From Acidobacteriota bacterium (lineage in GTDB: Bacteria; Acidobacteriota; UBA6911), in NCBI GenBank assembly GCA_016934295.1, contig JAFGTD010000044.1, positions 1 to 51,588 of the forward strand: DNA of 51,588 nt. Direction: 5' to 3'. The first letter of the stretch is position 1, and each line of letters opens with the position of its first letter. The position numbers and the translations under genes were made by a program. This document shows, piece after piece, positions 18,778 through 27,127 of the stretch. Below the pieces are notes generated by a model, which saw only the letters and a list, made by a program, of their open reading frames with translations, was not told the origin of the DNA and searched no databases.

Positions 18778-19941
18778 ATGAATGAACCGGTTTTTAGAGA
18801 CCGCAATCTGCAGCTGATATTTATCGTTACGCTGTTTGCCGTCATGGGAGTGGCCAGCATCGCTCCAGCTTTTCCACAGATAATCCGGCATTTCAACATC
18901 GGCGAACATGAAGTGGGATGGCTGATTGCGGCCTTCACCCTGCCCGGAGTTTTTCTCACGCCCGTCACGGGCGTTCTGGCCGACCGAATGGGCAGAAAAA
19001 ATATCCTGATCCCTTCCCTGATTCTTTTCGGCATCGCCGGATTCTGCTGCATATTCGCCCGCACTTACCATTTTCTGCTTATCCTCAGGTTTTTCCAGGG
19101 CGTCGGAGCCGCTTCGCTGGGTTCCATGAACGTCACCCTCATCGGCGACCTGTATTCCGGTCCCCGACGCATCGAGGCGATGGGGTATAACGTCAGTGTG
19201 CTCAGCATCGGCACAGCCGGCTATCCTGCAATAGGCGGCGCACTGGCGCTTCTGGGCTGGTACTTTCCTTTTATGCTGCCTATCCTGGCCGTCCCTCTGG
19301 GAACTGTCATTGCTTTTAAATTGAAAACACCCGGACCGGAGGCAACACAGGAACTTGGCGTCTATCTTCGGAATACCTGGAAGAATATCAACCAGCGAAG
19401 CGTCTGGGGATTGTTCGTGCTGAACATACTCGCGTTTTTCCTGATATACGGCGCATACCTTACCTATCTGCCGATATTGATGGAAACCCGTCTTCACAGC
19501 ACCTCGTTCACTATCGGATTGATCATGTCGCTAGCCTCGGGAACCATGGCGATCGTGTCCGCCTCTATCGGGAAGATCAACAGGTTATTCGATACACAAA
19601 GCATAATCATAATCGGCATCGGCTTCTATCTGGCGTCCATGACGCTTTTCGCCTTCGCCTCTTCCTATTGGTTTATCGTGCTTCCGGCGCTTCTTTACGG
19701 CTTTGCACAGGGACTGGTTCTGCCTACCATCCAGACCCTCCTGTTGGGATTTGCCCCATACCGGCAGCGTGCGGCTTTCATGTCGCTCAACAGCATGGTC
19801 CTGCGCATCGGGCAGACGGCAGGTCCTGTCGTCATAGGATTCGCCTACGCGACAGGAGGAGGCATTCAATACGCCTTCCTGGGGGGCAGCGTGGTTGCCG
19901 TCATTATGCTGGGGATCGTTGTCGGGATGGTGCGGAAATAG
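18778..19941 (+). CDS. MFS transporter
   Basis: 387 aa; PVTGVLADRMGRKNILIPSL motif; 12-TM pattern. Confidence 0.9.
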   Translation: MNEPVFRDRNLQLIFIVTLFAVMGVASIAPAFPQIIRHFNIGEHEVGWLIAAFTLPGVFLTPVTGVLADRMGRKNILIPSLILFGIAGFCCIFARTYHFLLILRFFQGVGAASLGSMNVTLIGDLYSGPRRIEAMGYNVSVLSIGTAGYPAIGGALALLGWYFPFMLPILAVPLGTVIAFKLKTPGPEATQELGVYLRNTWKNINQRSVWGLFVLNILAFFLIYGAYLTYLPILMETRLHSTSFTIGLIMSLASGTMAIVSASIGKINRLFDTQSIIIIGIGFYLASMTLFAFASSYWFIVLPALLYGFAQGLVLPTIQTLLLGFAPYRQRAAFMSLNSMVLRIGQTAGPVVIGFAYATGGGIQYAFLGGSVVAVIMLGIVVGMVRK

Positions 19942-20031
19942 ACGGAACAAGCGGCAAAATCAGGTTCCCATCCTATCCAAACCGTTTGCCGGTAGTGTAC
20001 AATCCATCCAAACCGCTATAAGGAGACCGGG

Positions 20032-20379
20032 ATGCAGATTATCGATTCCCAAAATCAAATTCACCTGGACGAGCTGCGGGAAATGGCTGCCGCCATGTTC
20101 GGTGATATGGTAAAGGCCGTTGTGGACGTTGGGCGCGAAATTATGGCCGTCGATGCGGAATTGCACGCCGACGAAGAGACGCTGTTGCTTGAAAAGGGTT
20201 CGAATCAGTACGATCTCTGGGGAATCAACCTGTATCCGGAACTTGAGGGTGAGGATTTCGTGGAATTCAGTTCGATGATCAATCTCCGCCCTTCGCAGGG
20301 AAACCGAAGCCGCGGGGTGGAGAACCCCGCGATCCGGGATCGCATCCTGAAGATCGTAAACAGCCTGGTGATTCGATGA
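20032..20379 (+). CDS. DUF5674-like protein
   Basis: VKAVVDVGREIMAVDAELHADEE.LLLE.GS.Q.DLWGINLYPE; ATGA overlap with next gene. Confidence 0.7.
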   Translation: MQIIDSQNQIHLDELREMAAAMFGDMVKAVVDVGREIMAVDAELHADEETLLLEKGSNQYDLWGINLYPELEGEDFVEFSSMINLRPSQGNRSRGVENPAIRDRILKIVNSLVIR

Positions 20380-20708
20380 CGCATCAACATCAAGAACTGG
20401 CCGCGGGCAGATGGACCCGGCTTTCGTTTGCAGAGCAAATGGCCAATGTCGGAAGCGAAGTCGAACGAACGATTTCATGGAAAAACAAAGGACGTTTGGA
20501 ATTCAGCCAACGGGCTTTTGAGCGTGCCCTGGAACTTCTAGATCTTACGATCTCCGATATTAAGAACCGTCGAAGGTTAAAGGAGTTGCTCCGGGTAAGA
20601 GAAAGCCTGGCGGATCACTTCTTTTTCGATAATTCCTATAAATCCAGCCCGGAGAGCTGGCAGCGGTACTTCCATAGCTTCATGATCGCCGCGCGGGGGA
20701 AACGATAG
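20376..20708 (+). CDS. conserved small protein of unknown function
   Basis: Translationally coupled to the DUF5674-like gene; RWTRLSFAEQMANVGSEVERTISWKNKG. Confidence 0.7.
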   Translation: MTHQHQELAAGRWTRLSFAEQMANVGSEVERTISWKNKGRLEFSQRAFERALELLDLTISDIKNRRRLKELLRVRESLADHFFFDNSYKSSPESWQRYFHSFMIAARGKR

Positions 20709-20789
20709 AAAATAAACGTCCCGTTCATCTATCAAACAAGATCGAATTTCGTTACAATAGCCCAACTTTCTGATTCCTGTTTTATCGCT

Positions 20790-20990
20790 TTGCACCAGGG
20801 AAATTTTATCCCTTTCTCCACTGAAGATACCCGCTCCTGGGACATACACCCGGAAGACGGGAGGTTTTTGATGCTGCAGGCCGCGCGGCCTGCGGCTGAA
20901 ACAACTTCAGCCCCGGAGGAGTCTCCCCGCAAAATCGAAATCGTCCTCAACTGGTTCGAGGAACCGAAACAGAAGGTCCCGGGGAAATAA
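20790..20990 (+). pseudogene. C-terminal remnant of a PD40/TolB-like or kinase-PD40 protein
   Basis: WDIHPEDGRFLML...KIEIVLNWFEEPKQKVPGK resembles the typical C-terminal tail of such proteins; no upstream domain. Confidence 0.5.
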
Positions 20991-21058
20991 TCAGAAATAT
21001 GCCTACGGTTCCGCTCCATCCTGATGCCATAATAGGTTATAGAGAAGTGAGGTTTCTC

Positions 21059-21283
21059 ATGCATCGTGTGGAATATACGAATCCGGAAACGGACACGAAA
21101 AAGAAGGCCTGCCGGGCCGCAATCGATTACGGCATTGATGTAAATCAACTTGATTATATTCTGAGTTTAACTCCGGCGGAGCGTTTGAGGCGGCATGATG
21201 CCGCCCTCATTTTTGTTCGTACTGCGCGGGAGGCGGGTATTCGTTATTATGGCATCGACAATAGATCTCCTGAAACGTCTTAA
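21059..21283 (+). CDS. small hypothetical protein overlapping nucleotidyltransferase
   Basis: ATG at 21059 with upstream agaagtgagg; overlaps the next gene by 35 nt. Confidence 0.55.
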   Translation: MHRVEYTNPETDTKKKACRAAIDYGIDVNQLDYILSLTPAERLRRHDAALIFVRTAREAGIRYYGIDNRSPETS

Positions 21284-21734
21284 CGCGCATCAGGTAAAAT
21301 ATGTCCTTGTAGGAGGAATAGCCTGCGTCATTCACGGCTCCCAGGTGGTCACGCAGGATACGGATATCTGTGCCCCGCTTAATCCGGAAAACATATCTGC
21401 ACTGCTAAATGCTCTCGCCGATGCAAATCCTCGCTTCCGTATGACTCACGACCTGAAAATGTTACCCAAACAGGCCGAAGAACTGACCGGGTATAAAAAT
21501 CTGTATCTGATTACGGATTTTGGTCAGCTGGACATTTTATCCGAAATCACAGGGATCGGCGAATACGCGGAAGTTGAAAAACATATCATCCGGGTCGATC
21601 TGGAAGACATTGAATGCCTTGTTCTGGACCTGGATATGTGCATCACCGCCAAAAAAGCAATGAACACCCCCAAAGACCGCCAGGTTGCCATAGAGCTGGA
21701 AGCCATCCGGGAACGGCTGCGCGAGCCGGGATAA
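21249..21734 (+). CDS. nucleotidyltransferase-fold protein
   Basis: YVLVGGIACVIHGSQVVTQDTDICAPL: GG/G...T.D.D nucleotidyltransferase pattern; start MASTIDLLKRL. Confidence 0.75.
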   Translation: MASTIDLLKRLNAHQVKYVLVGGIACVIHGSQVVTQDTDICAPLNPENISALLNALADANPRFRMTHDLKMLPKQAEELTGYKNLYLITDFGQLDILSEITGIGEYAEVEKHIIRVDLEDIECLVLDLDMCITAKKAMNTPKDRQVAIELEAIRERLREPG

Positions 21735-21892
21735 AGAGATCATCCGTTAGTTTACCAAAACATACACCGGGAAATCGTGCGGCCTGATCCACTTCTTACA
21801 AAGGATGAACAGATAAAAGGGGTCGGGTGTATAATGCCCGATGTCCGAAAAAGCCCATTTTGGAATCGCAAACCGTTTAAGGAGACATCGAT

Positions 21893-23458
21893 ATGAAGCA
21901 TCCTAAAGGTTTCATCCTGTGTGCAGTTTTCCTGGCAATTCTTATTTTTACGCTGCCGGCCGCGGCGCAGCAGTCCTGTGAAAGCCTGAAGTCGATCAAA
22001 ATCCCGAACATCACCATCACTTCCGTGGAAAAAGGCGAACCGGGATACGAGCTGGCCGCTCAGGGCGGCGGATTTATGAATGCGCCCGCCCAGAAAATCC
22101 AGGCTCCGTTCTGCCGGATTCAGGCCGTTTCGGCTCCGAGCAGCGACTCGCATATCGGCATCGAGGTCTGGCTTCCCGACGCCTCCAACTGGAACGGCAG
22201 GTTCCTGGCTGTGGGAAATCCCGGATTTATCGGCTCCATCGCCAGTTCCGGTATTGCACGGAACATGGAGCAGGGGTATGTCTCTGCGGGAACCGACACC
22301 GGACATTTGGATCCGGGATTCGAATGGGCCATCGGGCATCCGGAAAAATGGGCGGACTGGGGCCATCGCGCCGTGCATGAAATGGTTGTCGCAACCAAGA
22401 CTCTGGCCAATGCCTACTACGGCAAGCCCATTCAGTACTCCTACTGGAACAGCTGCCATAATGGCGGCAACCAGGGGCTTAATGAAGCGCAGCGCTATCC
22501 CGAGGACTTCGACGGGATTATTGCCGAGGATCCCGCCTTCTTCATCACCCATCTGCAGCCGGGCTCCCTGTATATCAGCTGGGTAGCTCTCAAGGACGGA
22601 GTTGGAGGTCCCGGCTATATCCCCCCGGCAAAACTTGAAGTAATCAACAAGGCAGCGCTTGCGGCCTGTGATGGAAACGACGGGCTCGTCGACGGCATAA
22701 TCGAACGTCCTACAAGCTGCGATTTCGATCCTGCGAGCATCCAGTGCAAAAACGGGGACGGGCCGGACTGCCTTACCGCCGGCCAGGTCGATACAGTCCG
22801 GAAAATCTATGAAGGCGCGAAATTCAACGATGGTACGCCAATATATACCGGCTTTGAACGGGGAAGCGAGTTGAATTGGGCCTTTATGATTGAGAAGGAA
22901 CCTTTCTCGGTCAATATGAACTATTTCAAAGGAATCGTGTTTGAGGATCCCGACTGGGATTTCCATACGTTCGATGTGGACCGGGACACGCGCCTGGGCA
23001 TAAAGAAAGCCGCTGCCGCAGTGGACGCGAACAATCCGAACCTGAAGCCTTTCAAGGATGCGGGCGGCAAAATCATTATGCTTTCATCCTGGAACAGCCT
23101 CGCCCTTCCGCCGGGGCAGTATGTCAAATACTACGAAGCGGTGGAGAAAACCATGGGCGGCCCCGAACAGACACAGGATTTTGCGCGTATGTTCACGGCC
23201 CCCGGCTCCGGCGGATGCCCCGCATTTGCGAATCCCGAAGGCTTCAAGCTTTTTGACGCCATTGTGGATTGGGTCGAAAAAGGCGAAGCTCCCGATAGAA
23301 TAATCTATCCCCATACAAAGGGGGGAGGCATGATGGGAGGCGGCGGCGGTGAAGCGTACCGAACCCGCCCGTTATGCGTCTATCCCAAGCAGGCCAGATA
23401 TAATGGAAGCGGCGATCCGAACGACGCAGCCAATTTCACCTGCGTCGATCCGAACTAA
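21893..23458 (+). CDS. tannase/feruloyl esterase family protein, predicted catalytically inactive
   Basis: YWNSCHNGGNQGLNEAQRYPEDFDGI aligns with the family Y.NGCSTGGRQGL.EAQRYP.DFDGI; signal peptide. Nucleophile Ser, Asp and His are all replaced. Confidence 0.85.
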   Translation: MKHPKGFILCAVFLAILIFTLPAAAQQSCESLKSIKIPNITITSVEKGEPGYELAAQGGGFMNAPAQKIQAPFCRIQAVSAPSSDSHIGIEVWLPDASNWNGRFLAVGNPGFIGSIASSGIARNMEQGYVSAGTDTGHLDPGFEWAIGHPEKWADWGHRAVHEMVVATKTLANAYYGKPIQYSYWNSCHNGGNQGLNEAQRYPEDFDGIIAEDPAFFITHLQPGSLYISWVALKDGVGGPGYIPPAKLEVINKAALAACDGNDGLVDGIIERPTSCDFDPASIQCKNGDGPDCLTAGQVDTVRKIYEGAKFNDGTPIYTGFERGSELNWAFMIEKEPFSVNMNYFKGIVFEDPDWDFHTFDVDRDTRLGIKKAAAAVDANNPNLKPFKDAGGKIIMLSSWNSLALPPGQYVKYYEAVEKTMGGPEQTQDFARMFTAPGSGGCPAFANPEGFKLFDAIVDWVEKGEAPDRIIYPHTKGGGMMGGGGGEAYRTRPLCVYPKQARYNGSGDPNDAANFTCVDPN

Positions 23459-23476
23459 TAGAAGGAGGTAGCTGTT

Positions 23477-25189
23477 ATGACCGGATTCCGGTATTTCCTG
23501 GTCCTGGGCATGTTTGCCGCCATTGTAGCGGCATTCCCGGGCCCGTCCGGAGCGCTGTCTGCTCAGGATACATCTGAAATTCAATATGAAGTCTTCAGCC
23601 CGTGGGCGGAAGTGGATCCCATACCGCTCCGGGGAATCTCACCGAGGATTGATTCCCTGGCGGGCAAGAAAATCGGCGTGTTCGCCAACTACAAGCGGGC
23701 TGCCCTGCCCATTGCGGGATCGCTTCAGAAAAGACTGAATGCCCTGTATCCCGATTCCGAGATCAGCCTTTTCCATTCGAGCGAATGGAACGTCACCGAA
23801 ATCGAAACGGAGGATCGGGACAAGTTTGAAGCCTGGGTCAAAGGAGTGGACGCCGTCATCCTCGTAGTGGGTGATTGAGGGTCCTGCACAAAGTTCCTCG
23901 TCTATAACGGGATATCGATCGAGGACTTTGGCACGCCGGTCGTGATACTGGCGAATCCAGGTTTTGTCAGGGACGCTCATTCCGCAGCGTCCAGTAAAGG
24001 TGTTCCCGGAATCCGGATCCTGCCCTTGAATGTGGCATGCGAATCCACGGTAGCCGAAGATATTGAAGCCGGCACCGCCGAAGCGATGCCGCATATCGCG
24101 GAAGCTTTAACCAAACCCCTGACCGCTGAAGAGAAATCCCCCCGACAATCGACGTCAGCGCCCCCCAGGATTGCTTTCAAAGGAAACTACGAAGATGTCA
24201 ACCGGTTCTTTTATCGAAAAGGCTGGACCGACGGTCTTCCGATAGTGCCGCCCACTGAAAAAGCCGTGGCCGAAATGATGACCGGCACCGACCTGCCGCC
24301 GGATCATGTGGTCACAAAGGTGATCCCCAGAATGGGAAAGGCCTCTGTCGAAAAAATCGCAGTCAACGCGGTCATGGCGGGCGCGCTTCCCACGCACATG
24401 CCGGTACTGATCGCCGCGGTAAAAGCCCTGATGGTGCAGAAAACCCGCTTCGATACTTTTGAAGTCAGCACGGGTTCCTGGGCGCCATTCTTCGCGATCA
24501 ACGGCCCCGTACGCAACGACATCCATATCAATTGCAGTTCGGGCGCCCTCAGCCCCGGGGATATCGCCAACGCGGCCATCGGGAGGGCGGTAGGGCTGAT
24601 CGTCAAGAATATCGGCGGCGCGAGGAAAGGCATCGAGGACATGGGCGTAATCGGCAATCCATCCAAATACACCCTTGTTATCGGTGAAAACGAGGAGGAG
24701 AGCCCCTGGGAGCCCCTTCACGTGGAGCGGGGATATAACAGGGAAGACAATACCCTGACCGTGTTTTTTCCTAACAGTTTTACACAGTCGGTTCCCCGCG
24801 GAACCAGCGCGGAGGGCATTGCGCAATCGCTCGCGGCCATGGGGCCGTGGAGCATGTCGTGCCTTATCGTTATTCCCTCGCATGCCAGGGTTCTGGCGGA
24901 CGCAGGCTGGACCAAGAAAAAGCTCAAGGAGTTTATCCTGCAGAATGCGGCGGATCCTTTCCGATCCGACCGGGAGGATTCGGACGTCCTTTCCGTACCG
25001 CCGCGGGCCGTCGATACCAGCGGGCTGATGATTCTGGTCGCCGGCGGGCCGGGGGCCTGGATGGGAATGCTCCGGAGCGTCGGCGGCATACAAAACGATT
25101 TCGTTACAACGAAAATCGAGCTGCCGCGCAACTGGGACGCCCTGGTGAAAAAGTACAAAAACATCGTTCCCGTCTATGCGGGCTATTAA
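23477..25189 (+). CDS. putative secreted UGSC-family selenoprotein (UGA at 23876-23878 read as Sec)
   Basis: ORFs 23477-23878 and 23942-25189 share a frame separated only by TGA 23876-23878; readthrough gives DAVILVVGD-U-GSC-TKFLVYNGISIEDFGTPVVILANPGFV. SD aaggaggt upstream; signal peptide; SECIS-like hairpin immediately downstream. Confidence 0.88.
23890..23929 (+). promoter_or_regulatory. candidate bacterial SECIS hairpin
   Basis: aaagt(t)cctcg (23890-23900) pairs with cgaggacttt (23920-23929). Inner UAU/AUA pairing around an AACGGG apical loop about 27 nt after the UGA. Confidence 0.75.
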
Positions 25190-25203
25190 TTTTTTACAGC
25201 GAT

Positions 25204-26469
25204 ATGAGCGAAATTCTCGAACGGAACCAGAGTCCTGAAGAGCTGCGCCGGGAAAGAGAGCAGCGGATCACGGACGCCATACATCTCAAGCCCACAGACA
25301 GGGTTCCCGTCACCTGCGAGCTGGGTTACTTTGTAGCCAGGTATGCCGGAATACCCTGTTCTGCATTCTACTATGACTACGACGCATGGCTGGGCGCGTA
25401 CCGGAAAACCTTAAAAGATTTCCAGCCGGATATGGCGTTTCTCCGGGAATTTACACCGGGAAAGGCGCTGGAATACCTGGATCCGAGATATATGAAATGG
25501 CCCGGGTACGGGCTGGATCCCGACGTAGGATTCCAGGCCATTGAAATCGAATGCCTGCAGGATGATGAATACGACATCTTACTGAACAATCCAGCGGATT
25601 ACCTGATACGGCATTATCTGCCGCGGCGGCACGGAAGCCTGAATTTCCTGTCGAAGCTTCCGGAGTTGACCGATATTGGCTGGGTCCAACCCTGGGCAGC
25701 TCAAAACCTGGCCATGTTTTTGACCGAACCCGAAATCGAAGCCGCAGTTGAGAACCTGCAGAAGGCAGGCAGGGAAATGAGAAAATGGCTGCCGCGGATG
25801 GAGGAATTCAACCGACTCTTGATGGATTTCGGAATCCCCCGGTTGTTCGAGGGAGGGGCACTGCCTCCATTTGACATCATATCCCACAGCGTTCGGGGGA
25901 TGAAAGGCACCATGCTGGACATGTACCGCCGTCCCGAAAAAATCCTGCAGGCATGTGAATTCATACTCAAAAAAACGCTGGAAAGACCGCTTCCGAAGCC
26001 CAACGAATACGGCAACCTGAGAATGTTCATGACCAATACGCGGGGATCCGACAACTTCATGTCGATGGAACAGTTCAAGACCTTTTACTGGCCGGGCTTT
26101 AAAAAGCTTGTCCTGACCCTTATCGAGAGAGGAGCCACCCCTTTTATTTTCCTGGAAGGCAATTTCACCTCTCGTCTGGAATACCTGCTGGAATTCCCGA
26201 AAGGGAAGTTCTACATACGCCTGGATACAACGGATATTTTCAGGGCAAAGGAGATATTGGGGGGGCATTGCTGCATTGAAGGGAATGTGCCGTGTTCTCT
26301 TCTGCAGATGGGATCCGTCGAAGATGTGAAAGACTACTGCAAAAAGCTTATCGATGTCGTGGGCAAAGGCGGCGGCTTCATCCTGGGGCCGAGAAGCTCC
26401 ACGGATGAAGTGAAACCGGAGAACCTGAAGGCCATGATTGAATTCACCAAGGAATATGGCAGATACTAA
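25204..26469 (+). CDS. uroporphyrinogen decarboxylase (URO-D) family protein
   Basis: RITDAIHLKPTDRVPVTCELGYF N-terminus typical of the family; 15 nt after the selenoprotein stop. Confidence 0.8.
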   Translation: MSEILERNQSPEELRREREQRITDAIHLKPTDRVPVTCELGYFVARYAGIPCSAFYYDYDAWLGAYRKTLKDFQPDMAFLREFTPGKALEYLDPRYMKWPGYGLDPDVGFQAIEIECLQDDEYDILLNNPADYLIRHYLPRRHGSLNFLSKLPELTDIGWVQPWAAQNLAMFLTEPEIEAAVENLQKAGREMRKWLPRMEEFNRLLMDFGIPRLFEGGALPPFDIISHSVRGMKGTMLDMYRRPEKILQACEFILKKTLERPLPKPNEYGNLRMFMTNTRGSDNFMSMEQFKTFYWPGFKKLVLTLIERGATPFIFLEGNFTSRLEYLLEFPKGKFYIRLDTTDIFRAKEILGGHCCIEGNVPCSLLQMGSVEDVKDYCKKLIDVVGKGGGFILGPRSSTDEVKPENLKAMIEFTKEYGRY

Positions 26470-26538
26470 CCGTTTCCCGTTTCCCGTTGAAGGGTTATCG
26501 ACATTCCTAACTACTCGAAACCTTGTATCTGCAGTGAA

Positions 26539-26892
26539 TCAGAATGTAATGACCACATATCCCTGATCCGTATATTGCGCCATGCTGGGATGCCCGGACA
26601 TTTCATTGTTAAGGCGGAGGCCTTCCGCCTTAATCGCATCCAGGCAATCCATTTTCGACGCACAGGCCATACAGACGCAATCGATCAGCCCGGAAGCCTT
26701 GGTCTTCTCGTAAAGCTCGTGAAAAGGATTCTCTTTTTCGCGGACCTCTTTTATCGCCAGGGGGGCCTGCCCTTCGATCACGATTTTCACATCATAGCCT
26801 TTCCCCCTGTATTCCATACCGTTCAACAGAACATGGACAAAACACATCTGTTCCCCTCTGAATGCAAATAACGCCACCTTTTTCGTTCCCAT
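26539..26892 (-). CDS. DsrE-family protein
   Basis: 117 aa; KVALFAFRGEQMCFVHVLLNGMEYRGKGYDVKIVIEG, CVCMACASKM. Confidence 0.75.
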   Translation of the reverse strand: MGTKKVALFAFRGEQMCFVHVLLNGMEYRGKGYDVKIVIEGQAPLAIKEVREKENPFHELYEKTKASGLIDCVCMACASKMDCLDAIKAEGLRLNNEMSGHPSMAQYTDQGYVVITF

Positions 26893-27127
26893 TGCTCCCT
26901 CCAGGTTTCCACTTGCGGCCCCAACCGGATCCGAAACCGGTCCTCTGTATCCTTCCTATGATTACCATAAAAAAGGAATCTGTCCCATCTGTTGCTTTAT
27001 CCGTATGCATGCGGATATATTGGATCCTGCCTGTGAAACCTTCCGGGTCCATGAATTGAAACACCGGACTCAACCACACTGTCCATCGGCCAGTTTTACA
27101 GGCATTGAAGAGAAGAGGTATTGATAG

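Noticed and set aside
21752-22966. 404-aa ORF antisense to the tannase-like gene
   Set aside because: Shadow ORF; the plus-strand protein has signal peptide and family motifs.
23876-23878. TGA as a nonsense mutation making 23477-25189 a pseudogene
   Set aside because: The frame is otherwise intact over 570 codons, the context is exactly U-G-S-C, and a stable hairpin follows immediately; selenocysteine is the simpler reading.
24155-25093. 312-aa ORF antisense to the selenoprotein C-terminal domain
   Set aside because: Shadow ORF without family features.
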